Positions 23,299-31,883 of a stretch of DNA of 64,000 bases are shown one piece after another. The position numbers were made by a program, and so were the translations under genes. Position 1 is the first letter of the stretch, and every line of letters begins with the position of its first letter. Source of the stretch: a virus; the IMG/VR virus record IMGVR_UViG_3300025070_000019, positions 1 through 64,000 of that record. One strand, written 5' to 3'. Below the pieces are notes generated by a model. It searched no databases and was not told the origin of the DNA. It saw only the letters and a program-made list of their open reading frames with translations.

Positions 23299-23701
23299 TG
23301 TTTATAAAAAAACTGCAGCGGCTCAATTCACATTATTGATCCCACGCAGAGATGAAAATGGTCGTATACAAAAGCCAGGTGCCATTCTTTTAGAGATGGC
23401 ACCTTCTAAAGGTGACAAAGCATATGATTGGAATTCTAAAATTTATTTTGCGTTTGGTTTAAATGACTTAACGCAATTTTTTGACGACCCATACTCTGAT
23501 AAATGGGGTAGCTTTTTTCACAAAAATGGTGACACTAATAAAAAATTACAAATTAGTCATGGTGAAGGTCGTTATGAAGGAACATATACAATGAATCTTT
23601 ATTCTGGAGATCAACGTATTATGATTTCTTTAACAGGTGGTGAGTTTACTGTCTTAAGTAAATTATTTGCTAGTGCATTACCTAAGTTAATAGGTTGGTA
23701 A
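23276..23701 (+). CDS. Hypothetical protein, 141 aa (beta-rich, possibly ssDNA-binding)
   Basis: Strand-rich protein opening with SFNVYKKTAAAQFTLLIPRR and ending in two hydrophobic helices (LSKLFASALPKLIGW). It overlaps phoH by 23 bases. The pattern of beta strands plus C-terminal helix loosely recalls small ssDNA- or RNA-binding phage proteins, but no signature proves it. Confidence 0.55.
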   Translation: MNYPTSFNVYKKTAAAQFTLLIPRRDENGRIQKPGAILLEMAPSKGDKAYDWNSKIYFAFGLNDLTQFFDDPYSDKWGSFFHKNGDTNKKLQISHGEGRYEGTYTMNLYSGDQRIMISLTGGEFTVLSKLFASALPKLIGW

Positions 23702-23702
23702 T

Positions 23703-23975
23703 GTGTTTCAAATAAGAACAAAAGACAATAAACTTCTCACAGTTTCTAAGGAACAAGCATTTGAAGAGATATTAGAAGCAGCAATGAAACAAAACGAAAA
23801 TAAAAAACTTGAGTCTTTAGATGAATTTATTGAAATTGTTTTTGCTAAATTAAAATCTCATATGCTTGATGCGAATAATAAACAATTATATGGGATTTAT
23901 TTTTTAGCTGGTTATTATTATCGTATCTTTTTAGAGAAAAATAATGTCGAAATTAGTAAAGAAAAATCAAATTAA
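23703..23975 (+). CDS. Hypothetical protein, 90 aa
   Basis: The start is GTG-like at the ATG/GTG cluster around 23702. Soluble, mixed helix-strand protein without recognised motif. It overlaps the small gene that follows. Confidence 0.5.
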   Translation: MFQIRTKDNKLLTVSKEQAFEEILEAAMKQNENKKLESLDEFIEIVFAKLKSHMLDANNKQLYGIYFLAGYYYRIFLEKNNVEISKEKSN

Positions 23976-24093
23976 AAAACAAGATGAAATTGTTATCAAT
24001 TTCTTATCAGATATAATTGTATATTTATATTTTAAATTAAAAAAGAAATTAAACGAACCTAAAGTAAAACAAAGAAAGGAAAAAAATGTTTAA
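23944..24093 (+). CDS. Small basic protein, 49 aa
   Basis: Lys-rich short protein with a hydrophobic central segment (about 17-30). It overlaps the upstream gene by 32 bases and the downstream SpoVG-like start by 8 bases. Tight coupling on both sides supports translation. Confidence 0.5.
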   Translation: MSKLVKKNQIKKQDEIVINFLSDIIVYLYFKLKKKLNEPKVKQRKEKNV

Positions 24094-24520
24094 TTACTCA
24101 TTTAATATTCGTCGCTTAAATAGTGGATCAGCACTTAAAGCATTCGTTACACTCATCATTGATGATGTAATGTCTATTGAAGGATTTAAAATTGTCAATG
24201 GTAGAAATGGACTGTTTGTTTCTGTACCCTCTCATAAAGGCACTGTAACTGAAGAAGGACAACAAGTTGAAAAGTATTTTGATGATGTTCGTTTTCTAGG
24301 AGACAATGGCATTGAAGTTGGCAATGAAATTAAAAACGCTATGCTTGATGCTTATAATAATCAAAGCAGTTCTTCCTCCCAACAAGGTGGTCAAACTTGG
24401 GGTAGTAAAGCAAATAGCAGCCAGCAAAGAGCTGACTCTGCACAAGCTAATACTCAAGCTATGAGTAAACCTGCTAACAAGAACAAAGGTAAAAGACGTG
24501 CTCTTTGGGATGATACATGA
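24086..24520 (+). CDS. SpoVG-like nucleic-acid-binding protein
   Basis: Residues 1-85 match the SpoVG fold: FNIRR, then LKAFVTLIIDDVMSIEGFKIVNGRNGLFVSVPSHKG, with the conserved GLFVxxPS motif. SpoVG proteins bind DNA/RNA and regulate cell division or gene expression in Firmicutes and other bacteria. The C-terminal 60 residues are Ser/Gln/Asn-rich and disordered. A role as a regulator or as an accessory single-strand binding protein near the replication genes is plausible. Confidence 0.75.
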   Translation: MFNYSFNIRRLNSGSALKAFVTLIIDDVMSIEGFKIVNGRNGLFVSVPSHKGTVTEEGQQVEKYFDDVRFLGDNGIEVGNEIKNAMLDAYNNQSSSSSQQGGQTWGSKANSSQQRADSAQANTQAMSKPANKNKGKRRALWDDT

Positions 24521-25059
24521 AAGAAATTCATGTAGAAAAAGTTGCTGCAGATGACGTATTAGACCCTTTAAAAGAAGGTGCAGAACTCTATACTAACTTG
24601 ACTGAAAATTTTATTAGTGAATTTGTTTTTTATGATAAAACTTTATATGACTGGGCAACAGATTTAATGATCAAGATACCTTCTAATAGAGATCTTGATC
24701 TTGTGTCTTTTCGTGAATGTTTGTTAAAGTTAAGTAAAAATATACAGATTGCATCCAATTATTATTCATTAGCTAGCAGTATGGTAGATGCTATTGGTGG
24801 TGGCAACAGTATTAAAAAAAGTGATTTAATTAATATTATTGTCAATAATTATCAAGTTAAAGGTGCTAAACGTCCTGCTGCAAGTGTCATCGAATCAATG
24901 GCAGAATCTTATTTATCAAATACTACTAGTGCAGAAAAAGCAGCTAAAATTGTAAAATCTTTTTGGAAACAAAGACTTGATACACTTTTAGATCTACGTA
25001 AAGTGTTTGAGCAAATAGGTATGTCATTATCTGTAGAAATTAAATTTACTTCAACATAA
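24517..25059 (+). CDS. Hypothetical helical protein, 180 aa
   Basis: Soluble and all-helical with no recognised domain. It overlaps the SpoVG-like gene by 4 bases, so co-function with DNA/RNA metabolism is possible. Confidence 0.6.
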   Translation: MKEIHVEKVAADDVLDPLKEGAELYTNLTENFISEFVFYDKTLYDWATDLMIKIPSNRDLDLVSFRECLLKLSKNIQIASNYYSLASSMVDAIGGGNSIKKSDLINIIVNNYQVKGAKRPAASVIESMAESYLSNTTSAEKAAKIVKSFWKQRLDTLLDLRKVFEQIGMSLSVEIKFTST

Positions 25060-25070
25060 CAGGGAAGAAC

Positions 25071-25418
25071 ATGTCTTTAGATTGTGTCTGGGTTTTACCA
25101 GAAAATATAAAGCCTCCTGAAAATTTTAAATTTTTAAATATTAAAAGATCTTTTTATTATGCAACTAACATTCTAGCATTCAAAGGCGATACGTATTCTG
25201 AATGGCTAGAATTGAAGTTAGGCTACACATTGTACGAAGAACTTAAAAAAAAAGAAAAAATAATTGAAATTAATAATGAATTACAAAAATTATTAACTAA
25301 TGAATTTGAAATTTTCAAAGGAGAAATAGATGAATTGTCTATAAAAGAACAAAAAGATTTTATTTTTATGTGGAATGAAGTTTCTAAACAAAAAGCTTCA
25401 TTAGTTGGGTGGTGGTAA
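25071..25418 (+). CDS. Hypothetical protein, 115 aa
   Basis: Soluble, charged helical protein. A GGGAAGAAC site precedes the ATG. No family is recognised. Confidence 0.55.
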   Translation: MSLDCVWVLPENIKPPENFKFLNIKRSFYYATNILAFKGDTYSEWLELKLGYTLYEELKKKEKIIEINNELQKLLTNEFEIFKGEIDELSIKEQKDFIFMWNEVSKQKASLVGWW

Positions 25419-25664
25419 ATGATTGATGGAATTGTTTTAGGTGTATTTACTTGGATTAGTTTTGTTTTATCATTTATGCATTTTCCAACTTTAGTTAAAA
25501 GATTTTTACTTAAGAACTTTTTCTTGACAGATATTTCATCAGTTGTAATATCATTTATACTTTTAACAAATATCAGCAAGTCAATTACTTCTGTTATTGC
25601 TTCAATGCTGTGTGGATTGTTGGTTAACCTAACGTTAATCCTTCACAGAGAGTTTATTGCTTAA
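25419..25664 (+). CDS. Small membrane protein, 81 aa
   Basis: Very hydrophobic, with two to three membrane segments (about 3-22, 35-53, 56-75) and no soluble domain. Its start follows the upstream stop directly. No family is recognised; it is the last gene before the terminator. Confidence 0.55.
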   Translation: MIDGIVLGVFTWISFVLSFMHFPTLVKRFLLKNFFLTDISSVVISFILLTNISKSITSVIASMLCGLLVNLTLILHREFIA

Positions 25665-25667
25665 GAC

Positions 25668-25697
25668 TTGTGATTTAAAATGAAGTATATTTATGAT
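25668..25697 (+). promoter_or_regulatory. Candidate promoter upstream of nrdA
   Basis: TTGTGA (25668-25673), 18-base spacer, TATGAT (25692-25697). It lies just before the terminator hairpin, so initiation here would start within that hairpin and avoid terminating, separating nrdA expression from upstream readthrough. Confidence 0.5.
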
Positions 25698-25698
25698 T

Positions 25699-25728
25699 AA
25701 AGATCCCCCTAAAAGGGATCTTTTTTTA
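25699..25728 (+). terminator. Rho-independent terminator
   Basis: AAGATCCC CCTAAAA GGGATCTT, then a T run (TTTTTT). It closes the block from phoH to the small membrane protein. Confidence 0.9.
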
Positions 25729-25750
25729 TATTTAGTCATAGGAAATTGTT

Positions 25751-27436
25751 ATGGAATTTACAAAACATTCAAAAAAACTACTAGAAAACTACTATTTAAA
25801 TAAAGACGAAACCCCACAACAAGGATTTAAACGAGCTGCTTTTACTTATACTAACAACAAAGAATTAGCTCAACGTATATATGAATATGCATGTAAAGGT
25901 TGGTTTATGTTTTCATCACCAATACTTTCTAATGCAGGTAAAACAGGAATGCCTATATCATGCTTTCTTTCATATGTACCTGATACTGTAGATGGTCTCA
26001 TTAAACATTCAGAAGAATTGCGTTGGATGAGTGTTATGGGTGGTGGAGTTGGTGGACATTGGGATCATGTCAGAAGTGTATCTGACAAAGCTCCTGGCCC
26101 TATACCATTTCTTAAAACTGTAGATTCAGATATGGTTGCATATAGACAAGGTAAAACTCGTAAAGGTTCTTATGCAGCATATATAGATGTTTCCCATCCT
26201 GATATTATAGAATTTCTTAATATAAGAATGCCTACAGGTGGTGATACAAATAGAAAATGCTATAATCTTAATAATGCAATCAATATAACTAATAAATTTA
26301 TGAATGCTGTAGTTTCTAACAATCATTGGGAACTGATTGACCCATCAGATCAATCAGTTCGTACTGTTTTAAAAGCAAGAGAACTGTGGCAACGTATAAT
26401 TGAGGTTCGCTTTAGAACAGGCGAACCTTATTTAAATTTCATTGACGAAGCTAATAAACATTTACCTCAATCTCTGAAAAAGAAAGGATTAAGAATTCAT
26501 GGATCTAACTTATGCAATGAAATACACCTTCCCACATCAAATGATAGGTCTGCAGTTTGCTGCTTATCATCTTTAAATGTAGAGTATTTTGATGATTGGA
26601 AAGATACTAATATAGTTCAAGATCTAATAGAGTATTTAGACGATGTATTGCAATATTTTATAAACAATGCACCTAATCAACTTAATAAAGCTATTTATTC
26701 TGCTATACATGAAAGATCATTAGGCTTAGGCACTATGGGTTTTCATGCTTATTTACAAAGAAACAATTTACCTTTTGAATCAGTTTATGCTGTATCTGCT
26801 AATCGTAAAATATATTCTACTATTAAACAAAAAGCAGTAGAGTCTACTAAACGTTTAGGTATAGAAAAAGGTGAATACTTAGATGGTATTGGCTACGGAA
26901 GAAGGAATAGTCATTTATTAGCTATTGCTCCTAATGCTAATTCTGCAATAATACTTAATACAAGCCCTAGTATTGAACCTTGGAAATCCAATGCTTTTAC
27001 ATATAGAACAAGAGCAGGTAGCTTCTTACAAAAGAATAAATATTTATTTGAATTATTAGAAACTAAAATAAAAACTCCAGAAGAATTACAAGAAATAGAA
27101 CGTTCTATTATCCTTACTGAAGGTTCAGTAAAACACTTAGAATGTTTGACTGATTGGGAAAAAGATATATTTAAAACAGCGTTTGAAATTGACCAGAAAT
27201 GGATAATCGAACATGCTTCTGTAAGACAAGAATGGATCTGTCAAGGTCAATCTGTTAATCTCTTTTTTCCTGCTGGCACTAGTGCTGATTATGTAAATGC
27301 AATACATCTTTTAGCTTGGAAAAAAAATCTAAAAGGTTTGTATTATTTACGAACAAATGCAGGTGTAGTGGCAGAAAAAGTAAGTCAAAAAATTCCACAG
27401 TATAATCAGGAGGAATGTTTATCATGTCAGGGTTAA
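25751..27436 (+). CDS. nrdA: Class I ribonucleotide reductase, alpha (large) subunit
   Basis: Reduces NDPs to dNDPs. At 561 residues it is short, lacking the N-terminal ATP-cone, so dATP inhibition of the usual type is unlikely. Visible active-site residues are Cys71 in PISCFLSY, the radical-site trio Asn253-Cys255-Glu257 (NLCNE), and Cys270/Cys271 in AVCCLSS. The C-terminal CLSCQG carries the redox-relay cysteine pair. The Tyr pair of the radical path is plausibly the YY in the C-terminal part. Its end overlaps the start of nrdB. Confidence 0.95.
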   Translation: MEFTKHSKKLLENYYLNKDETPQQGFKRAAFTYTNNKELAQRIYEYACKGWFMFSSPILSNAGKTGMPISCFLSYVPDTVDGLIKHSEELRWMSVMGGGVGGHWDHVRSVSDKAPGPIPFLKTVDSDMVAYRQGKTRKGSYAAYIDVSHPDIIEFLNIRMPTGGDTNRKCYNLNNAINITNKFMNAVVSNNHWELIDPSDQSVRTVLKARELWQRIIEVRFRTGEPYLNFIDEANKHLPQSLKKKGLRIHGSNLCNEIHLPTSNDRSAVCCLSSLNVEYFDDWKDTNIVQDLIEYLDDVLQYFINNAPNQLNKAIYSAIHERSLGLGTMGFHAYLQRNNLPFESVYAVSANRKIYSTIKQKAVESTKRLGIEKGEYLDGIGYGRRNSHLLAIAPNANSAIILNTSPSIEPWKSNAFTYRTRAGSFLQKNKYLFELLETKIKTPEELQEIERSIILTEGSVKHLECLTDWEKDIFKTAFEIDQKWIIEHASVRQEWICQGQSVNLFFPAGTSADYVNAIHLLAWKKNLKGLYYLRTNAGVVAEKVSQKIPQYNQEECLSCQG

Positions 27437-28416
27437 CATCTTATAGTCTTACATATAAACCATTTAAATATCCTTGGGCTATGCAAATAGCAGAAGAACA
27501 TGAACAAATCCATTGGGGTACATGGGAAGCAAAGCTTCAAGAAGATGTAAACCAATGGAAGAATAATCAAATATCTGAATTAGAAAAACAACACATTACA
27601 CAAATTTTACGTATTTTTACTCAATCAGATGTAGCAGTAGGTGGCAACTATTGTGATATCTTTATTAAAGAGTTTAAAAATAATGAAATAAGAAATATGC
27701 TTTTGTCATTTGCTAATCGTGAAGGTACTCATCAAAGAGCTTATGCTTTGTTAAATGACACTTTAGGTTTACCTGAAAGAGAATACTCTTCATTTCTTGA
27801 CTATAAAGAAATGAAAGAGAAAATCGAATTCATGATAGAGTCTACAGTTGTTATCAAAAATAAAAAACAAAAGCTTTTGTTTGAGTTAGCTAGATCTGTC
27901 TGTAATGAAGGTATGTCTTTGTTTTCAGCATTTGTAATGCTTTTAAATTACCAACGTTTTGGTAAGATGAAAGGTATGTGCGAAATTGTTGAATGGAGCA
28001 TAAGGGATGAAAGTACACATGTAAATGGTATGACAAAACTATTTCATGAATATTTAAAAGAAAATCCTGAGTTACTAGATGACAATCTAAAAGCATATAT
28101 CTATAGTAATTATGCAATGGCTGTTACTTTAGAAGATGCTTTAGTTAATTTAGTATATAGGGGTGAGAAGCTAAATGAATTAGATCCTGCATTAATTAAA
28201 AGATATGTTAGATATCTTGCTGACAGAAGGTTATTGCAATTAGGATTTAAACCACTATTTGAAGAAAAAACTAATCCATTACCTTGGTTGGATTGGGTTG
28301 TATCTGGAGATTCATTTAAAAACTTTTTTGAAGGTACAGTTACAGATTACAATGCATCAGGTATGATTGGTGATTTTGATGATAATTTATATTTACAATT
28401 TTTAGAAAGGAATTGA
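27424..28416 (+). CDS. nrdB: Class I ribonucleotide reductase, beta (small) subunit
   Basis: Houses the di-metal/tyrosyl cofactor. I choose ATG 27424 (330 aa) because the AGGAGG site at 27408-27413 is 10 bases upstream; an ATG at 27415 would be too close. Ligand motifs include NREGTHQRAY, with the Glu, the His and the radical Tyr four residues after the His, then NEGMSLFSAF and RDESTHVNG. The Tyr favours a class Ia/Ib-type tyrosyl radical. It overlaps nrdA by 13 bases. Confidence 0.93.
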   Translation: MSGLTSYSLTYKPFKYPWAMQIAEEHEQIHWGTWEAKLQEDVNQWKNNQISELEKQHITQILRIFTQSDVAVGGNYCDIFIKEFKNNEIRNMLLSFANREGTHQRAYALLNDTLGLPEREYSSFLDYKEMKEKIEFMIESTVVIKNKKQKLLFELARSVCNEGMSLFSAFVMLLNYQRFGKMKGMCEIVEWSIRDESTHVNGMTKLFHEYLKENPELLDDNLKAYIYSNYAMAVTLEDALVNLVYRGEKLNELDPALIKRYVRYLADRRLLQLGFKPLFEEKTNPLPWLDWVVSGDSFKNFFEGTVTDYNASGMIGDFDDNLYLQFLERN

Positions 28417-28417
28417 T

Positions 28418-28753
28418 ATGCATATTAATGATTGCGTTAAAGAGGCTTACGAAAATGCAAAAGAAAAAGGATGGCATGACAAACCCAGATCTATTGGAGA
28501 TCTGATTTGTCTTATGCATTCTGAGTTAAGTGAAGCTTTAGAAGAGCATCGTAATGGTTATTCCCCGACGGAAGTTTATTATAATGAAACTAAACCTAAT
28601 AAACCGGAAGGCATTGGAGTTGAATTAGCAGATTGTGTAATTCGCATATTTGATTTTTGTGGTAAACATGATATTGATTTAGAAGAACTTATTAAAATCA
28701 AAATGCAATACAACGCTACTAGACCTCAACGTCATGGTGGTAAAACCATATAG
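28418..28753 (+). CDS. MazG-like nucleotide pyrophosphohydrolase
   Basis: 111 residues with the MazG metal motifs: SELSEALEEHR (EExxE type, with Glu ligands) and GVELADCVIRIFDFCG. A closing HGGK tail resembles other phage MazG proteins. Such enzymes hydrolyse dNTP or NTP to NMP plus pyrophosphate. It could shape the dNTP pool, for example as part of G-to-A and C-to-T conversion. Confidence 0.85.
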   Translation: MHINDCVKEAYENAKEKGWHDKPRSIGDLICLMHSELSEALEEHRNGYSPTEVYYNETKPNKPEGIGVELADCVIRIFDFCGKHDIDLEELIKIKMQYNATRPQRHGGKTI

Positions 28754-28762
28754 GTATTCAAT

Positions 28763-29353
28763 ATGTTAACAGATGAAGAACTAAATCATGATCCTGATTA
28801 TATTCGATTAATTAGAGCTGTTGTTGAAAATGCAATGACAGATTATTGCAAATTGCAACATCCTAAGAATCGAAATAAGAAGTATCTTGAAGAAGGTTTT
28901 TTATCTGCTATAGCAATGTTTTTTGATGATGATTTTGAGTTCTTAGCTTTTACTTCATTTGATGACGATAACAAACCTTTAAAAACTAAAGATTTGTTAT
29001 CTATACTTCTTAAAACCAAAAAGGTAAGTATGGATAAAGCACGACAACATATAATAGATAACTCTATTGATTACTGGTTTAATAAAAATTTTAATGATAT
29101 TAAGATACCATCTAAAATAACTATTGCTGGTAAAGTTTACTTTATACATAACTATACAAAAGAAGCATTTATCGATTATCAAAGCAATAGAATTTATTTA
29201 AATATTAAAAAAATAGGAATGGATAGAGTTTTTTTAAAATTATGTTTAGAAATAGTTTTAAAAGAATCTTTTATTGAATTGGAAAACGATAAGTTAGAAT
29301 TATTATTTAAATACTTTTATTTATTTTTAAAAATTAACGATGCTTTTAAATAA
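28763..29353 (+). CDS. Hypothetical protein, 196 aa
   Basis: The N-terminal half is mixed and acidic; the C-terminal half is helical and Lys/Leu-rich. No family is recognised. The 3' end overlaps a leftward gene by 8 bases. Confidence 0.55.
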   Translation: MLTDEELNHDPDYIRLIRAVVENAMTDYCKLQHPKNRNKKYLEEGFLSAIAMFFDDDFEFLAFTSFDDDNKPLKTKDLLSILLKTKKVSMDKARQHIIDNSIDYWFNKNFNDIKIPSKITIAGKVYFIHNYTKEAFIDYQSNRIYLNIKKIGMDRVFLKLCLEIVLKESFIELENDKLELLFKYFYLFLKINDAFK

Positions 29354-29753
29354 TTTTTGAAGTAGATAAAATTTTAGCATCTTTCATCACTATATATTCT
29401 ATATTAAAATTTTTACATATATCTTTTTCAGGTATATTTACATTTAAATAATCTGGTCCTTTAATATAAAAATCAGGTTTAATTTTGTAAAGAAGAGAAC
29501 AAGAGTCTTCTTCATCAAAAGATATTATATGTGAAACATATTTAATACTTTCAATGACACTAATTCTATCTTTAAGTGTTATTGCTTTAGATCCATACTT
29601 TTCAACTAAGTATGGATCATTATTAACTGCAACTATTAAGTTGCCTAAACTTGATGCATATTTAAATAATTCAATATGACCAGCATGAATTATATTGAAT
29701 GTGCCATTAACTAAAACATTTGGAGTCTTAAATGTATTTTGATTTAGTAGCAT
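29346..29753 (-). CDS. Cytidylyltransferase-like nucleotidyltransferase (HldE/RfaE2 type)
   Basis: Adenylyl/cytidylyltransferase of the HIGH superfamily, 135 aa, leftward. The core motif is NGTFNIIHAGH (HxGH, residues about 17-27), then IVAVNNDPY, LKDRISVIESIKYVSHI and the C-terminal ILSTSKII (STT-like). It resembles the sugar-phosphate adenylyl/cytidylyltransferase domain of HldE (RfaE2), or a glycerol-phosphate cytidylyltransferase. It may work with the PfkB-like kinase at 55372-56085 on a heptose-type sugar. It is divergent from 29732-30406, sharing its start region. Confidence 0.75.
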   Translation of the reverse strand: MLLNQNTFKTPNVLVNGTFNIIHAGHIELFKYASSLGNLIVAVNNDPYLVEKYGSKAITLKDRISVIESIKYVSHIISFDEEDSCSLLYKIKPDFYIKGPDYLNVNIPEKDICKNFNIEYIVMKDAKILSTSKII

Positions 29754-30406
29754 TAGGTGTCTCTTTAACTATAGTATGGTTAATATACAGCACTTATAAA
29801 CTATATGAAAAAATAAAGATATTAGAAAATGTAAATACATCATTACTCAAAGCCAACCAGACTTTATCTGAAAATATAAAAGAAAGATCTGAAAACTTTG
29901 ATAAGCTAAGTAATGCTTATGAAATGTTAATAAGTGATTTTGAAAAAGAGAATATAAAAGCAGGAATTTTAGAAACTCAAATAGACAATATAAAAGAAAA
30001 CAATGATTTAATTTTAAAAGAAATGAAATCTAAACATAAACTTGATTTAAAAGAAGCTAGAAAAGACGCTTTAGACAAATCAAGAGCTGTAATACGTGGT
30101 CAAGCTACAGAACATTTAGCACCATACGTTATGGATGGAGTCAATCCAAAGGATTGTCGTTTTATGGGCAATCCTATTGATTATGTAATATTTGACGGTT
30201 TATCAGATGTAACTGACAAAGTAGCTAAAGAAGTTAAAGAAGTCATCTTTGTAGATGTTAAAACTGGTAAGTCAAATCTAACAACTGTTCAACGAAGAAT
30301 AAGAGATGCAATTAAAGATAATCGTGTTTCTTTTCAAGTTGTAAACCCTGATAAAAAGGAAAAAGAAAATGCCAATAAGAGTATCGTACAAGAAACCAAA
30401 CTATAA
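29732..30406 (+). CDS. Holliday junction resolvase-related endonuclease (PF10107 type)
   Basis: An N-terminal membrane helix (residues about 4-20) and coiled coil (30-115) precede the endonuclease domain. That domain reads SRAVIRGQATEHLAPYV, then PKDCRFMGNPIDYVIFDGL and IFVDVKTGKSNLTTVQRRI, the pattern of PF10107 (predicted Holliday-junction-resolvase-related nucleases; Asp and Glu/Lys of a PD-(D/E)XK core). It probably acts on branched or damaged DNA at the membrane. The gene opens opposite the leftward cytidylyltransferase. Confidence 0.85.
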   Translation: MYFDLVALGVSLTIVWLIYSTYKLYEKIKILENVNTSLLKANQTLSENIKERSENFDKLSNAYEMLISDFEKENIKAGILETQIDNIKENNDLILKEMKSKHKLDLKEARKDALDKSRAVIRGQATEHLAPYVMDGVNPKDCRFMGNPIDYVIFDGLSDVTDKVAKEVKEVIFVDVKTGKSNLTTVQRRIRDAIKDNRVSFQVVNPDKKEKENANKSIVQETKL

Positions 30407-30602
30407 TACTTATATGGAATTAGTAGGTATCAACAATTGGAGAAGTGTTAAGTATCCAAATGGATATGCAACTAAAGTTATTGACGCAAAAGATGAAGTT
30501 GATCTTCGTAAAAAAATAAGTCATTTATCTTTCTATGAAACACACGATCATAAAGCAAGACCTTTAACTTTAAATGATTTACAAATAGTAGAATGGACTT
30601 AG
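30369..30602 (+). CDS. Hypothetical protein, 77 aa
   Basis: Soluble, basic then acidic. An AAGGA site 9 bases upstream supports the start inside the upstream gene. It overlaps the dCMP deaminase gene by 10 bases. No family is recognised. Confidence 0.55.
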   Translation: MPIRVSYKKPNYNTYMELVGINNWRSVKYPNGYATKVIDAKDEVDLRKKISHLSFYETHDHKARPLTLNDLQIVEWT

Positions 30603-31015
30603 TTCGTCAAAATTGGAATAGTTACTTTATGTCTATTGCAGAACAAGTAGCTACTAGAGCTACTTGTTCTCGCAGACAAGTTGGTTGTGTAATTGTATTT
30701 AATAAAAACATTTTAGCTACAGGTTATAATGGTTCACTCCCTGGAGATGATCATTGTTTTGATGTAGGTTGTTTAATTAAAAACAATCATTGTATTCGTA
30801 CAATACATGCAGAAACAAACGCAATTAATCAAGCTGCAAAAAACGGCATTGCATTACAAGGTTCAATACTTTATTGTACTTCAAAACCATGTTGGAATTG
30901 TTTAAAAAACACAATCTCAGCAGGTATAAAAACTATTTATTATAAGGATGATTATCATACAGATAATAAAGCTTATGATAAAGCTGAAAAAACAATAAAC
31001 GTATATAAAATTTAG
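30593..31015 (+). CDS. dCMP deaminase
   Basis: Zinc deaminase (140 aa) of the dCMP deaminase type. The zinc/catalytic motif TIHAETNAINQA (His, catalytic Glu) is followed by SKPCWNCLK (Cys pair). The CSRRQVGCVIV and GYNGSLPGDDHCFDVGC segments match dCMP deaminases. It converts dCMP to dUMP for ThyX (12229-12942), so it completes a C-to-T nucleotide route. Confidence 0.9.
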   Translation: MDLVRQNWNSYFMSIAEQVATRATCSRRQVGCVIVFNKNILATGYNGSLPGDDHCFDVGCLIKNNHCIRTIHAETNAINQAAKNGIALQGSILYCTSKPCWNCLKNTISAGIKTIYYKDDYHTDNKAYDKAEKTINVYKI

Positions 31016-31024
31016 GAGAAAGAT

Positions 31025-31876
31025 ATGTTTGATACGCAAGGTTTTCACTTAACACTAGTTAAAGCAAGAGAGTTTCTTTTAACTAAGGGACTTGTAGAAG
31101 TTCCAGTTCAATCAAGATTATCTATTCTTGCAGCTTGTGAAGATCCTAAAACTGTTTCTACATTTAATTATGATGGAATTATTTGGCCTTTACCTCAAAC
31201 AGGTCAAATGTGGTTAGAACATGAATTATTGAAGAATCCTAATCAAAAAGGATTCTTTTGTGTATCAACAAGTTACAGAAATGAACCAAATCCAATACCT
31301 GGTCGTCATGAAAAAATCTTTCCTATGTTAGAGTTTGAAATGAAAGGTGATCAAAATGCTCTTGTACAATTTGAACATGAGTTTGTTGAATACCTTTTAG
31401 GAGAAAAATCAGTAGAAGTTGATTATGAAGAAATGGCTACTAAATATGATGTATCTATTTTAGAAAATGAGCATGAAGAACTTATCTGCAAGGATTATGC
31501 AGCTTCTACTATTTTAAAAGACTTTCCTAGACGCACTAGTCCTTTTTGGAATATGCGTCGTCATAATGGATCCACTGAATTGTATAAAAAAGTAGATGTA
31601 CTAATTGATGGTATTGAAACTATTGGTTCTGCTGAACGTGCTGTATCAGTAGAAGAAATGAAAGAAGATTTCTACACTATTTCAAATGGTGAATATGCTG
31701 AATTGCTATTTAATAAATTTGGAAAAGATCGTGTGGAAAAAGAATTGAATGAATATTTATCAAATGATTTCTTTGAAAGATTTGGCGGTGGTATTGGAAT
31801 GACACGTTTAGCTTCTGCTTATATGCGTCGTCATGATAATTTAACTCGTTTAATGATGGAAAGAAATCATATGTAA
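31025..31876 (+). CDS. Class II aminoacyl-tRNA-synthetase-like enzyme (AsnRS/AspRS core, no anticodon domain)
   Basis: 283 residues. All three class II motifs are visible: motif 1 helix and strand near residues 10-25, motif 2 as YRNEPNPIPGRHEKIFPMLEFEM (FRxE type), and motif 3 as GGGIGMTRLASA. The overall pattern resembles AspRS/AsnRS catalytic cores. No N-terminal OB anticodon-binding domain is present, so tRNA charging in the normal way is unlikely. Stand-alone AsnRS-like cores can synthesise asparagine or charge non-tRNA substrates. The target is unknown here. Confidence 0.75.
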   Translation: MFDTQGFHLTLVKAREFLLTKGLVEVPVQSRLSILAACEDPKTVSTFNYDGIIWPLPQTGQMWLEHELLKNPNQKGFFCVSTSYRNEPNPIPGRHEKIFPMLEFEMKGDQNALVQFEHEFVEYLLGEKSVEVDYEEMATKYDVSILENEHEELICKDYAASTILKDFPRRTSPFWNMRRHNGSTELYKKVDVLIDGIETIGSAERAVSVEEMKEDFYTISNGEYAELLFNKFGKDRVEKELNEYLSNDFFERFGGGIGMTRLASAYMRRHDNLTRLMMERNHM

Positions 31877-31883
31877 GGAACAT

